Source: Nipponacmea schrenckii (Eukaryota; Mollusca; Gastropoda; Lottiidae). Taken from it: a stretch of DNA of 64,000 bases. The notes under the pieces are model-generated. The model made no database searches, was not told the origin of the DNA, and was given only the letters and a program-made list of their open reading frames with translations. Where the stretch lies: positions 39,252,602 through 39,316,601 of the forward strand of contig JAUJPP010000003.1 in NCBI GenBank assembly GCA_030562195.1. Direction: 5' to 3'. Position 1 is the stretch's first letter; every line of letters starts with the position of its first letter. Below are positions 11,906 to 22,819 of this stretch, piece by piece. The translations under genes were made by a program, and so were the position numbers.

Positions 11906-13979
11906 GATAATCTGGAAATGGAAGAAAACTTCTCTGAAACTAGATTTGTGAACTTATATCTTAGATGTCTTACAGACAAGAGGCGGTGCTCAAGCCAAAC
12001 GAATCATCTTTTACTACGTTAAGTTATTAAAATACGCGACCTGTTGATTATGTATAACAGAATAAAATTGTGTAGGTTACGTAGAAAATAAATTATAATA
12101 ATAATCATGGAAGCTACAAACGTAGCTTTTAGAATGATAAGGTGGACAAAAAATACCTTATTTTCTGCCTATACGTTCTGTGCGAAATTCATTTGAAATT
12201 TATGAATTCTTGCTGAAATAGAATCGCGCACGCTTCTAACAATGGTAAGGGCCATTTTAGCAGGTAGTAGTAGTAGTAGAGCCACAAATACATTCCTGTC
12301 TGTCGAAATTGTACTTTAGGTATTTGAGGTTTAAAAATGACACATAGACAACTCCCTGAAGTACTGACACAGGCATTAGCATTATAAAGTATATTGTATA
12401 ATGATTTTTTAGTGCAAATTTTTCTGTACTGATGTGAGTGTATAATGTTTTCTTACTGATTGATTACACTCAAAAATTCAGATTCAAATCAGTTTACTGG
12501 TATTTGAATATTTATATTGTGTTATTATTCCAAAAAAAAAAGAATACCACTTCTTACCTGACTCTAGTTCTCGACGTTCTGGAATTCTGTTTACTTTCTA
12601 AAATTCTGTTTTGTCGGATGATAAATTTTACGTTCAAAAGATCTTGGCTAAAAACAGTTGGTTGGTACTAATGTAGATTACGTCACTTCAATCTGGAATT
12701 GGAAATTAAAATCACTGGATATAAAAATCTACTATCCAAATCCTGATGTATGTCGGCAATTGTAAAGCTAAAATTTCCTTTAAAAAAAAAAAGCCTATAT
12801 TTCTTTCAAAAAAGCAACAGAAAATGACATTTTAATCCCATTTGTATATTCCTCACAGAATTAAAATAAAAGAGCACTTACAATTCCCAATTGATGCTTT
12901 TCCCCTTTTGCTTGAATTATCCACTAGATCTTCTTTGTAGTCTTCCTGTTTTGCTCCAATTGTGTTGACATGGAAAGAAATATAAAAATTGTTTACTTAA
13001 AATGAAAACCAGTAAATATAAAACAAAACGACCCTTTACTATAAATAATACTTACCAAAATATCTCCATATAACTTATATTTTGTTGATATCCTTAATGG
13101 CGGTTTAAACTTGTACTGCTTAGGTAAAGATTTGAATATGTTGAAACACTAGTGTCGGTGAAAAGTGGTCAGATAAGATTCACTGTAGTGGACAAGGATT
13201 GGATGATAGTGATTTGTGCTCAGATAGTTCAGTTCAGATTTTGCTGGTTTGAAATTCTGAACTTTTAATTGGTTCGTTTGAATTTTGATCCAATCAGAGT
13301 TAACACTGTGGGTCTGATATTTTAAACAAAGAAAAAGACTGTATTGAAGAAGACAGTTTAAAGAGAAATAGATGGTGAACTTTGTTCTTAGAATGTTAAA
13401 AATACCGATGCCCATCGTAATATGCCCACATTTATAATGGTAGCCAATTTGTCTGAGAGGTTGAAAAGAATTATCGGGGAAGGGAGGGATTGAATCTCCC
13501 AGATATACAGGCCTAAGGTGGAACAAATATTTTATTGAGAAATGGGGATCTGTTGGATGGTTTTCTTCTGTTCTGTTCTGATCTGAAAAAAAAATAAGTA
13601 ATAAGTCGCCCAATGGGCGAGAAGTATAGTATCTATTAAGTATAGATTGTTTTTAGTTTGCTATGAACAAGGTTGTCATTTAAATTTTGATTTTTGGAAT
13701 ATGCAACTATCAATTTCTGCTTATAGACATGGGGAAATTTCTCTTGAAGACTATTATAATGGGTATGAACTATCTTGCTTGCTTTATTACTAGTTGTATT
13801 GAAGGGGACGACAAAGGGTGCTCTGCCTGCCCGCACTATGGTGAATATTATACAAATATATTATGTTATGTTCATGTTTTTCCATATTGTAACTCGAATG
13901 TATATAAATTTAATTATGCAGGCTATATTTTTCTGTATTTGCTATAGCATGTATTTAATATCTCAATCAATGGGGTCCT
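11906..13979. other. Gene-free stretch
   Basis: It holds A+T-rich DNA, a short (GTA)n run near 12265-12280 and several chance frames. The longest (13149-13613, minus, 154 residues) has no recognisable domain. A minus-strand open block at about 12887-12977 ends in a good donor (GGGAATT/GTAAGT) but lacks a convincing acceptor, so I do not call it. Confidence 0.4.
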
Positions 13980-15080
13980 AGATTGACGGAATTTGGTAGT
14001 TTCAACTTCAGGCAAGTGGGTTTCTATGCGCTCAATTGGGGAAAGGGTGAGATCGTCAAGTGAATGGTCATCAAGATTGAAATGGTTAGAACAGGCATTT
14101 CTTTTTTAAATTAATATCTGATCTGTGAGAATTAAAACGAGTGCGTCATTTGTTCTTTGTTGCTCCCACATATTGTTTGGAACATTTTTTGCATGAAATT
14201 AAGTATATTACATTCGAGTTTTCACATGTTGTGCTTCTGGATCGGGTATCTTTTATTCGTCGAGTTACTTAAAAAATAATGAGTTTCTGATATAAAGGCA
14301 CATGTTTTGCATCTGCTTGAGATACATAGAGCATCCGTTAACCCTGGTGGTACCTCGGCATAAAGTCTATTTTTAGCTGCTATTTGTGCTGAAGTGTATT
14401 CTTTATGTTTCGTAAAAAGTACCCACGCTCTTTCAGTTTTAAGAAAACAATCTTACAGGTTTGACCTTGTGCAAATTCGAACTAAAATAAAACTTGTGAC
14501 TAAATTATTCCAGAAAAGGCATGTTTTGGATGAAATGAGCTCTTATGCAAAAGTTGATGAGTGTCGAGTTTTTGGAAATATACTTTAATAGCTAATTTAT
14601 TATTCTCTGATATGGAATCTCCTTCAAAGACAGTGGTATCTAGAAAATCTATGCTTTTGTAGCTAACGTTGGCAGTTTGATGGATGGATGGTGGTTGTTG
14701 AGGATTTCAAAGAATTGCCAATTGTTATAGAGGAAGTCCAAACCATGAAAATGTCATCTAAAAAGCGTTCGTAAAATTGTAGGCCAAATGGACAAAGACC
14801 TCACGTTCTTACTCTGCCACGAAAAGGTTTGCGTACAAAGAGGCGAATCGTTTGCCCATGGCTGTACTTGAAGTTTGTATATATGTTTTACAATTAAAAG
14901 TGAAATCGTTGCGGCTAAGACACATCTCTAAAAGCTGTAGAATTGCTTGTCGGGTCTGTTTGGTATTGATGTCGTATGTTACATACATGTCTACAGGCGC
15001 GATCCAAACTAATGTTAAATCAATTCAGCTGAGTGAAGTTGGAACAAACTTTACATCATGTTATTCGTTATTCTAAAGCT
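13980..15080 (-). pseudogene. Penelope-like element relic: reverse transcriptase plus GIY-YIG nuclease
   Basis: Translating the minus strand across frame breaks gives ordered Penelope-like blocks. RT blocks come first: ARNDF-type SRNDFTFN, a TAMGKRFASLYAN block (14830-14900), FLDDIFMVW with the catalytic D-D pair (about 14755-14780), IDFLDTTVF, and HKSSFHPKHAF (about 14510-14560). A C-terminal nuclease start follows (VIYLISCKKCSKQYVG, about 14160-14210). In-frame stops and shifts occur throughout, so the copy is dead and old. The combination of RT with a C-terminal GIY-YIG endonuclease defines Penelope-like retroelements. No ends or target duplications were found. This lineage is distinct from the element at 44-51 kb. 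Confidence 0.8.
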
Positions 15081-15281
15081 AAAAACGAATAACAAATAAC
15101 AAATAAAGTGGTTTATGTTTATCCAGCTTAAAATTAGGACAATGACGCCTGAAAATTGAACTGCAAAAAGCTATTCCCCAAAACGACTAAAAAAAAACAC
15201 TAGCAAAATGAAAAAAAAAAAAACAATGACAAAATGAATATAAGATAGGTTATCCAGGTTCAAGAGAACTTTACCTGAAAA
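15081..15281. other. Short A-rich spacer
   Basis: A-rich tracts (for example 15187-15230) separate the Penelope relic from the following array. No gene is seen. Confidence 0.4.
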
Positions 15282-16163
15282 TTGGCATTTATAAGAAGAA
15301 ACAGAGGCTTTTCTGTATGCTATACGCTCTTTTGTAAGCACGATGAGGGGAATATTCGCTATTCGTTTCTCGTTATTCGTTTCATATTATTCTTTATTCG
15401 TTTTTCGCTTTTCGTTTTCTGTTATACATTCTTTTATGAGCACCAAGTGGGGGATATTCGCAATTCGTTTCTCGTTATTCGTTTCTTGTTATTCGTTTTT
15501 CGCTTTTTATTTTCGTTATTCGTTCTTTTATAAGCACCAAGAGGGGGGTATACGCTATTCGTTTCCTTTATTCGTTTTCGTTATCGTAGATGTTTAAATG
15601 ACTTTGAAAATTGGGATTTATAAAAAGAAAATGAGGCTATGCTATTTGTTATTCGTTCTTTTGTAAGGACCAAGAGGGGGGTATTTTTCGGTTTTCGTTA
15701 TTTGCTTTTCGTTTTTCGTTATTCGTTTTTCGTTATTCGTTCTTTTGCAAGCACCAAGAGGAGGATATTCGCTATTTGTTATTCGTTCTTTTGCAAGCAC
15801 CAAGAGGAGGATATTCGCTATTCGTTCTTTTGCAAGCACCAAGAGGAGGATTTTGACTTTGAAAATTGGAATTTATAAGAAGAAACAGATGCTATGATAT
15901 TTTGTATTCGTTCTTTTATAAGCACCACGAGGGGGATATTCGCTTTACGTTTTCGTTATTCGTTATTCGTTTTTTGTTATTCGTTATTCGTTATTCATTT
16001 TTCGTTATGCGTTTTTCGCTTTTCGTTTTTCGTTATTCGTTCTTTTGCAAGCACCAAGAGGGGGATATTCGGTATTTGGTTTTCGTTATTCCTTCTTCGT
16101 TATTCGTTTTTCGTAATTCGTTTTTCGTTATTCGTTATTCGTTTTTCGTTATTCGTCCTTTTC
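15282..16163 (+). repeat. TTCGTTA-rich array with longer embedded units
   Basis: The array is dominated by short units such as TTATTCG, TTTTTCG and TTCGTTA. Superimposed are longer units that contain TTATAAGAAGAAACAGA, then TTCTTTTGCAAGCACCAAGA and GGGGGATATTCGCTATTCG; they begin near 15282, 15604 and 15866. Open frames across it are low-complexity F/R/S/Y/C repeats and not credible genes. The array ends abruptly at repeat R3. Confidence 0.85.
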
Positions 16164-16733
16164 ATGGTCATGCTATGTTGAATTTTTGTACAGAAACCAG
16201 ATTTCTGGAAAAAATTATAGAAAGGTTGAATTTCGTGATTTAACATGGGAATAGATGGCAAATGAATTGGTGGACCGAGTCCATATACCGGAAATGAATC
16301 CTGATGAAGGAAAGATAACTCCAATGACAAGCGATAACTCTAATTTCTACAAACTTGGAAGTAAATAATGGACAAAACCTTCACTTTTGAGAGTTTTTCT
16401 TGCATTATTTCAATACAGGTTAAGAAATAAAGGTATAAAAATATATCATGTTTTAATGCAGGAACTCTCGTGAAAAGGTAATCACAACTTAACATGTTGT
16501 CAAGTCCATGTTGTCAGGGTTGACGTTTTTGATTGTCAATTGTCATATTATTACAGCTACAGACCTACCCGGTATTTGGGAAATTATATGCCAATACTAA
16601 TATTTGATATTAGTAATTATAATTTTATAGTGGTTGTATTATATTACAGGATAATACAAGTGTATTGAATACATATTGTATACCGTACATCAGACGTTGA
16701 GCGATTTTATCAACATCAAGAATTTTCGGCGCT
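16164..16733 (+). repeat. Dispersed repeat R3, copy 1 (about 570 bp)
   Basis: It is nearly identical to 27604-28173, from TTTTCATGGTCAT at the left to ACATCAAGAATTTTC at the right; sequence outside these limits is unrelated. One small internal difference is a block present at 16569-16576 and missing in the other copy. The sharp ends and high identity suggest a fairly recent mobile or gene-conversion event. No protein-coding potential is seen. Confidence 0.85.
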
Positions 16734-17429
16734 ACTTCACTTATGTACCTCTCTATGATTTTAATAGTTTATCCACTAAAAGACACCAGGGTCATGTTAA
16801 GGACATTATTCTGAATGTTCACACCAAATTTCATCGCAATCGGACCATTTTTACTACCCTAAATCGATTTTTTTGTTCGTACAATTGTCGCTCTTTTCAT
16901 AAATAATGTTCGAATGTCGAAAAAAAGGATAACTTCAATTTCAACATGAATAAAGGCAAAGAGTAAATATAAGAGTCGTTTCGTACTAATACACACTAAC
17001 TCGAGACAATTTATGTGACTTTTCGTACTAAGTTAATAACATTCAAATATAATTCAAATTATTTGTTTTATGGACAATATATTCGTTTTACAACTCCAAA
17101 TTCGAAATAGACAAAAGTAAACGATGTGTCAGGCCCCATACTGTTTGCCAAATCAGGTACCGGTAGGTGAAATGACAATTCATGTTTTGATGATGTAATC
17201 CGAAAAAGTTATCGATTACTCACATGTCTCATGAGTCATCACAATGGCAATAACTCACAAGGCTTAAGAGTCACCTCACTGACCAACACTGTCCAGTAGC
17301 GGGTCTTTAAGTACTCTTAAATATCGTCTACATTAGCCATATAGTCTCTACTTCAGTATACTACAGCTACCGGAAATGATGATTAAAAATTTTTGATTTT
17401 TTTAAGATGTGACCCACACTGACGATGAA
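16734..17429. other. Gene-free stretch up to the assembly gap
   Basis: 16734-16910 contains a block (ATGTTCACACCAAATTTCAT) typical of dispersed repeats. No supported gene was found. The sequence runs into N at 17430. Confidence 0.4.
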
Positions 17430-17929
17430 NNNNNNNNNNNNNNNNNNNNNNNNNNNNNNNNNNNNNNNNNNNNNNNNNNNNNNNNNNNNNNNNNNNNNNN
17501 NNNNNNNNNNNNNNNNNNNNNNNNNNNNNNNNNNNNNNNNNNNNNNNNNNNNNNNNNNNNNNNNNNNNNNNNNNNNNNNNNNNNNNNNNNNNNNNNNNNN
17601 NNNNNNNNNNNNNNNNNNNNNNNNNNNNNNNNNNNNNNNNNNNNNNNNNNNNNNNNNNNNNNNNNNNNNNNNNNNNNNNNNNNNNNNNNNNNNNNNNNNN
17701 NNNNNNNNNNNNNNNNNNNNNNNNNNNNNNNNNNNNNNNNNNNNNNNNNNNNNNNNNNNNNNNNNNNNNNNNNNNNNNNNNNNNNNNNNNNNNNNNNNNN
17801 NNNNNNNNNNNNNNNNNNNNNNNNNNNNNNNNNNNNNNNNNNNNNNNNNNNNNNNNNNNNNNNNNNNNNNNNNNNNNNNNNNNNNNNNNNNNNNNNNNNN
17901 NNNNNNNNNNNNNNNNNNNNNNNNNNNNN
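17430..17929. other. Assembly gap (500 N)
   Basis: Exactly 500 N, the usual placeholder length for a gap of unknown size. The right flank starts inside the 52-bp minisatellite, so the gap may hide more of that array. Confidence 0.95.
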
Positions 17930-18306
17930 AGAAATATATAACTTAACTGATGATATATGTGATGATGTGATGTGATCTAGTAGAAATGTATATAACTAAA
18001 ATTAACTGATGATATTTGTGATGGTTTGATCTATTAGAAATATATTTTTAACTTTAACTGATGATATTTGTGATGTCGTATTCTAGTAGTAATATATAAC
18101 TTACATTAACTGATGATATTTGTGATGGTCTGATCTAGTAGTAATGTATAATTAACATTAACTACTATTTGTGATTGTGTGGTCTAGTAGTATGATATTA
18201 CTATCATATACTGATGTGTGTGATGGTGTGATCTAATAGTAATATTTAACTAACATTAACTGATATTTGTGATGGTGTGATCTAGTACTAATATTTATCT
18301 GACGTT
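17930..18306 (+). repeat. 52-bp minisatellite, segmental duplication copy A, left part
   Basis: Tandem units of about 52 bp contain ACATTAACTGATGATATTTG, TGATGGTGTGATCTAGTAG and TAATATATAACTA. The array continues after the gypsy element at 23023 and has a paralogue at 34600-35000 and 37140-37830. The gypsy insertion split this array. Confidence 0.9.
18302..18306. other. 5-bp target-site duplication ACGTT (left)
   Basis: ACGTT at 18302-18306 directly precedes the 5' LTR and the same five bases at 23023-23027 directly follow the 3' LTR. The paralogous array at about 34975 reads CTGACGTTATCTG with a single ACGTT and no insertion, so it serves as the empty site. Confidence 0.95.
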
Positions 18307-18509
18307 TGTTACGTAAGCGGTATTGAGAAACGGACTTTACCGCATCACTGACTAATATATATAATGTATTATTACGCACCACGTGCAGTGTAAACTAGTA
18401 TGTACTATGTCGGGGCTTGATAATAAAAGGTGTCATATTTTAGATGTTATTAATTGGAAGCCAGATTGGTTTTACCCAAGCATTAGATTGCTGTTGTAAC
18501 ATCGTAACA
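18307..18509 (+). repeat. 5' LTR of the gypsy element
   Basis: 203 bp, starting TGTTACGTAAGC and ending ACATCGTAACA. It matches 22820-23022 with one G/A difference. It contains AATAAAAGG at about 18421-18430, which could serve as the polyadenylation signal, and an A+T-rich TATATATAATG block near 18355-18365 that could act as a promoter element. Confidence 0.95.
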
Positions 18510-18524
18510 TGGTGTCAGAAGTAA
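18510..18524 (+). promoter_or_regulatory. Primer binding site, probably for tRNA-Leu
   Basis: TGGTGTCAGAAGT starts directly after the LTR. It complements the 3' end pattern of animal leucine tRNAs (CTTCTGACACCA). The position and leading TGG are as expected for a minus-strand primer site. The tRNA identity is from general knowledge of tRNA ends, not checked against this genome. Confidence 0.8.
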
Positions 18525-18608
18525 AGCATTAAATTGCAGGACAGTGAAGTATTTTGATTAAATTCAAGTTTGAAGTTTGCATCGGTGTGGAAATAAGTAG
18601 CCGCCATC

Positions 18609-19493
18609 ATGCCCAAGTTTGAACCACCAGAATCGTTCAACTTTACCGACCCATCAAATTGGCGTCCTTGGATACAACGCTTTATGCGCTACAGATTAGC
18701 CTCAAAATTAAACGAGGATGAGGGAGACGTACAGGTTAGTGCCCTCATTTACTGCCTTGGATCAGAAGCCGAGCACATATTTTCTAGTTTCACTTTCGAA
18801 AATAATGATCAGAAAAAAGACTTTGATGTTGTGAAAGATAAATTCGAGAACTATTTCTTGCCAGGACGTAATCTTGTGTTTTTACGTGCCCAGTTTAATA
18901 AAAATAAACAGAATGACGGTGAAACTGTTGAATCGTTCGTCAGGAAATTATATGAACTTGCCGAAACCTGTGAGTTTGGAAATACAAAGAACGAAAGAAT
19001 TTTAGACACGCTCGTTGCTGGACTCTTAGACAAAACTGTTTCGCAGAAATTGCAATTGCAAAATCAATTGACATTAGGAAGAGCGATCGAAATCGCAAGG
19101 AATAGTAAAATGGTGAAAAGTCAAAACAAAACAGCATCCGGTGCGATTGCTGAAGAGTCGAATTTGACCGATAAAAATATGAAAAGGGAGATAGAAGCCA
19201 TTTTCCAGAAATTCGTTAACAGAAGAAATAGTGCCAAGCATCCTACCGAGAAAGTTCAATTTCGTGGTCAACGTCAACAAAGCTCATATAATATGAGAAC
19301 ACAAAACTTTACTGGAAGACAGTGTAATCAATGTAACCGTCGACATAGACGTGAGGAATTTTGCCAGGCTAAAAATTCAGTGTGCCGCAAGTGCCAAAAA
19401 GTAGGTCATTATGCAGTTTGTTGCAGGACCAAGAATATTCGTGAGTTGACTCAGACCACAAGGGATTATGATGACAGTAGTTACTTCCCTTGA
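18609..19493 (+). CDS. gag: Gag (capsid/nucleocapsid) of the gypsy element
   Basis: This 294-residue frame starts at an ATG with a favourable context (GCCATCATGC) and ends at TGA 19491-19493. The N-terminal two thirds have the helical, charged look of a retrotransposon capsid (for example W-x2-W-I-Q-R-F near residue 17 and a later FLPGRNLVFLRAQF block). The C-terminal third is basic and has a perfect CCHC zinc knuckle at C259-C262-H267-C272. An imperfect cysteine/histidine cluster lies just before it (CNQC then H). It packages element RNA into particles. Pol lies downstream in the same frame, so the TGA is the only barrier between them. Confidence 0.92.
   Translation: MPKFEPPESFNFTDPSNWRPWIQRFMRYRLASKLNEDEGDVQVSALIYCLGSEAEHIFSSFTFENNDQKKDFDVVKDKFENYFLPGRNLVFLRAQFNKNKQNDGETVESFVRKLYELAETCEFGNTKNERILDTLVAGLLDKTVSQKLQLQNQLTLGRAIEIARNSKMVKSQNKTASGAIAEESNLTDKNMKREIEAIFQKFVNRRNSAKHPTEKVQFRGQRQQSSYNMRTQNFTGRQCNQCNRRHRREEFCQAKNSVCRKCQKVGHYAVCCRTKNIRELTQTTRDYDDSSYFP
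19491..19493 (+). other. In-frame TGA dividing gag and pol
   Basis: From the gag start at 18609 to the pol end at 22715 one frame is open except for this TGA (context CCT TGA ACT). The 120 bases between the TGA and the first pol ATG contain no other stop and encode an acidic, gag-pol-linker-like stretch. Either the stop is read through to make Gag-Pol, or it is a recent nonsense mutation in what was one frame. The context is not the strongest known readthrough motif (TGA CTA). Confidence 0.85.
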
Positions 19494-19613
19494 ACTGTAA
19501 ATTATAATGACAGTGTTGACATAGATGAAACTGATCAACAGACAAGCGAAAATGATTGCTTTCTTGGATCAATTTATTCAGAAAATGTTGGAGATTGTGA
19601 ACCAGTATGGAAT

Positions 19614-22600
19614 GTGAAGATGACTTTAGAAAATACGATAATCAAGTTTAAAATAGACTCAGGTACAGATGCCACTGTGATTTCAGAGAAAACTTATCGT
19701 AGTCTTGGTACATTTCCAACTTTATTGCATTCTAAATTGACATTCCGTAGTCCAGGTGGTACATTGAATTGTATTGGATATTTTGTGACTGACATTATGT
19801 TTAAAGATAAACATATAACTACAAGAATTTACGTTCTTCAAGGAAGTTTTGTTCATAGCCTGCTAGGTCGAACTGATGCTGTAAATCTTGGACTTATCAA
19901 GTTAAATACTAGTACCTGTGATAGTTTAGAAATAGACAATACTATCTTTGGAGATATAGGTCTTCTTAAAGGTGACCCTGTGAAAATTGTGATTGATAAT
20001 GACGCAGTACCATTTGCTGTACATACAGCTAGACGGATTCCTATACCGTTGATAAAAAAGTTTAACAAGGAAATAAACCGTATGGTAGAACAGGAAATCA
20101 TTGAAAAGGTGACAGAACCATCAGATTGGTGCGCCCCAGTCATTCCTGTTGTGAAAAAAGACGGTCGTATTCGCGTATGTGTTGATCTAAGACAGCTCAA
20201 CAAAGCCGTTAAGCGCGAACGATATATAATGCCCAGTTTGGAAGATATTTTAAGCAAAATGTCAGGAAATAACAATAAATATTTTAGCCGTTTAGATGCT
20301 TCTTCAGGTTTTCATCAAATTCCGTTGGACTTAGAGAGTCGTAAACTGACAACATTTATTACACCGAATGGTCGTTATCGTTTCCGTAGATTGCCATTCG
20401 GAATCACAAGTGCACCAGAGATTTTCATGAGAAAAATGTCAGAACTCTTAGAAGGATTAAAGGGTTCATCAGTTTATATGGATGATATCTTTGTGTTTGG
20501 AGAGACAATTCAAGAACATGATCGTCATTTGTCAGCAGTTCTTGAACGGATAAAGGATTCAGGACTAAAATTGAATAAAAGAAAGTGTTTATTTCGACAA
20601 ACTACAATGGATTTGTTAGGTCACACTATTGACAATGAAGGCATTAGGCCACATGAATACAAAGTTCGAGCTATTAAAGAGTTGGAACAACCAACATGTA
20701 TGACTGAATTAAAACGCATTCTTGGAATGATAAACTATCTTGGAGCTTATTTATCCAATCTTTCAACAGTTCTCCAACCTCTTAATGAACTATTACGAAA
20801 AGATGTGATATGGTCTTGGGGTCCGGCTCAACAAGCGGCATTTGACAAGGTGAAGGACATGATAACTTGTGCCCCAGTTTTGAAAATATTTGACGTTAAT
20901 TTACCGACGTTAATCAGTGCCGATGCTAGTCAGTACGGTATCGGAAGTGTATTGATGCAGAAACATGATCTAGATTGGAAACCCGTAGCATTCTGTTCTA
21001 GAACTCTCACAGACGCAGAGAAACGCTACGCGCAAATAGAAAAGGAATGCCTTGCATCTGTATGGGCCAGTGAGAAATTTTCGCGTTATTTATATGGATT
21101 AGATTCTTATATTCTTATAACTGACCATAAGCCATTAGTGCCGCTAATAAATAGAAAGGATATAGATCAAGTGCCTATTCGTTGCCAACGATTGTTAATG
21201 CGAATGATGAGATTTAAGCCTATTGCCGAATATAGGCCAGGGAAAACTCTAATTATATCCGATACATTATCGCGAAGTCCATTGCCACAATCGGAAATTA
21301 GTGATTTAGAGAGTGAAGTGGATTCATATGTGAATTCCATTGTTTCAACATGGCCAGTAACTGACAATCAATTAGAGAATATTAAACGTTTAACAGATCA
21401 AGATGAAACTTTGAAAACTGTTTTAGCATACTCACAATATGGATGGCCACAATATGATCGCGATATTCGCCAGGACATAAAACCTTATTTCTCAGTTCGA
21501 GATAAAATTAGTGAAGTGAATGGATTATTAACATTTGGAAGTCGAATTATAATTCCTACGAGTATGCGCTCAGAAATATTGCAACGATTACATGGAGGAC
21601 ATTTAGGATTAACTAAGTGTCGTGAACGAGCCAACATGTCTTGTTGGTGGCCTAAAATAACTGTTGATATTACTAATAAAGTGCTGTCTTGTTCTCATTG
21701 TTTGCAGAATAAACCTAGTCAACAGAAGAAACCATTAATTCCGAGTAAGTTGCCTGAGCGACCTTGGCAAAAAGTTGCCACAGACTTGTTTACATTTAGG
21801 AATACACAATATTTGGTAGTGGTTGACTATTTTTCTAGGTTCTTAGAGATTGTTCAGTTAACATCCACAACTAGTCGTTATGTGATTTCTAAACTTTGTG
21901 AGATATTTGCAAGATTCGGTATTCCGGAAAGTTTAGTTTCGGACAACGGTCCTCAGTACAGTTCAAAAGATTTTCGTGACTTTTGTTTAAAATATGGTAT
22001 CTCACATATCACTACTAGTCCCCATTACCCTCAAGCTAACGGGGAAGCAGAACGTGCGGTCAGGACTGCTAAAAACATTTTGAATCAATCAGATCCAATG
22101 ATTGCTCTCTTAAATTATCGCGCAACGCCTATGGAATCAACAAAATCAAGCCCAGCCCAACTCCTTATGGGTCGTCAGTTGCGTACCACTTTGCCAACGT
22201 TGCCTGCTAATTTAAATCCATCATGGCCAGATTTAACTGTCGTGAAACAACATGACACGCAACATAGAACTAGATACGAACATAACTACAATAAACATGC
22301 TAGAAATAGTGATTTTAGCCTCTTAAAGGAGGGAGATAGAGTCTTAGTCAAGTTGGATCATGAAAGACATTGGCAAACTCCTGCAGTTGTTTATCAAAAG
22401 ACTGCTAATCCTAGATCTTATATTGTGAAGACCTCTACAGGACTGTTTCGTAGGAATAGACGTCATTTGCGTGTTGTTAATGATAAGATAACTGATATTA
22501 ATTTTGATGATGATTCAGTAGATGATGACATCTTAGATTTGCCTAACAATGATAATGTACACAATAACTATGCTCAGCCTGTCCCTCAAGAGAATATTGT

Positions 22601-22715
22601 TTTTAGACCTCCTAGAGCTCCTAATATTGTGCCACAGCAAAATGAACCATTCAGAACCAGATCAGGTCGTATAGTTAGGAAACCATTAAGGTATCGTCAA
22701 TGTCATCATTATTGA
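19614..22715 (+). CDS. pol: Pol polyprotein (PR-RT-RNase H-IN) of the gypsy element
   Basis: From the first ATG after the gag stop this frame is 1033 residues; the same frame is open back to 19494. Domains in order: aspartic protease with D-S-G at residues 15-17 and a later LLGR at 83-86; reverse transcriptase with RLDAS at 227-231, LPFGITSAP at 260-268 and YMDD at 288-291; RNase H with ADAS at 436-439, E478 and TDHKPL at 503-508; integrase zinc finger with H660, H663, C693 and C696; integrase core with D724, SDNGPQYSS (D777) and NGEAE (E813). A tail resembling the GPF/Y region ends in a basic stretch. No chromodomain is evident. All key catalytic residues are present, so the enzyme could be active if translated. 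Codon choice is A+T-rich like its surroundings. Confidence 0.95.
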   Translation: MKMTLENTIIKFKIDSGTDATVISEKTYRSLGTFPTLLHSKLTFRSPGGTLNCIGYFVTDIMFKDKHITTRIYVLQGSFVHSLLGRTDAVNLGLIKLNTSTCDSLEIDNTIFGDIGLLKGDPVKIVIDNDAVPFAVHTARRIPIPLIKKFNKEINRMVEQEIIEKVTEPSDWCAPVIPVVKKDGRIRVCVDLRQLNKAVKRERYIMPSLEDILSKMSGNNNKYFSRLDASSGFHQIPLDLESRKLTTFITPNGRYRFRRLPFGITSAPEIFMRKMSELLEGLKGSSVYMDDIFVFGETIQEHDRHLSAVLERIKDSGLKLNKRKCLFRQTTMDLLGHTIDNEGIRPHEYKVRAIKELEQPTCMTELKRILGMINYLGAYLSNLSTVLQPLNELLRKDVIWSWGPAQQAAFDKVKDMITCAPVLKIFDVNLPTLISADASQYGIGSVLMQKHDLDWKPVAFCSRTLTDAEKRYAQIEKECLASVWASEKFSRYLYGLDSYILITDHKPLVPLINRKDIDQVPIRCQRLLMRMMRFKPIAEYRPGKTLIISDTLSRSPLPQSEISDLESEVDSYVNSIVSTWPVTDNQLENIKRLTDQDETLKTVLAYSQYGWPQYDRDIRQDIKPYFSVRDKISEVNGLLTFGSRIIIPTSMRSEILQRLHGGHLGLTKCRERANMSCWWPKITVDITNKVLSCSHCLQNKPSQQKKPLIPSKLPERPWQKVATDLFTFRNTQYLVVVDYFSRFLEIVQLTSTTSRYVISKLCEIFARFGIPESLVSDNGPQYSSKDFRDFCLKYGISHITTSPHYPQANGEAERAVRTAKNILNQSDPMIALLNYRATPMESTKSSPAQLLMGRQLRTTLPTLPANLNPSWPDLTVVKQHDTQHRTRYEHNYNKHARNSDFSLLKEGDRVLVKLDHERHWQTPAVVYQKTANPRSYIVKTSTGLFRRNRRHLRVVNDKITDINFDDDSVDDDILDLPNNDNVHNNYAQPVPQENIVFRPPRAPNIVPQQNEPFRTRSGRIVRKPLRYRQCHHY

Positions 22716-22806
22716 ATACTAGAGGTTTCGTATTAGTAAGCTTTAAGGTATAGAGCTCTCAGATTTATTTTGAATGTCCAATGTTTATTATTTTCCAATG
22801 TCTTAT

Positions 22807-22819
22807 AAAAGGAGGGAGA
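22807..22819 (+). promoter_or_regulatory. Polypurine tract of the gypsy element
   Basis: AAAAGGAGGGAGA lies directly before the 3' LTR. It is the expected plus-strand primer for reverse transcription. Confidence 0.9.

Noticed and set aside
12887..12977. Possible minus-strand exon with a good donor
   Set aside because: No convincing acceptor and no recognisable protein; too little to call.
13149..13613. 154-residue minus-strand frame
   Set aside because: No domain, no splice or promoter support, and composition like chance frames in A+T-rich DNA.
15282..16243. Several frames rich in F, R, S, Y and C
   Set aside because: They are translations of the TTCGTTA array and change frame with each indel.
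17409..17975. Open frames of 173-188 residues
   Set aside because: They run through the 500-N gap and consist almost wholly of unknown residues.
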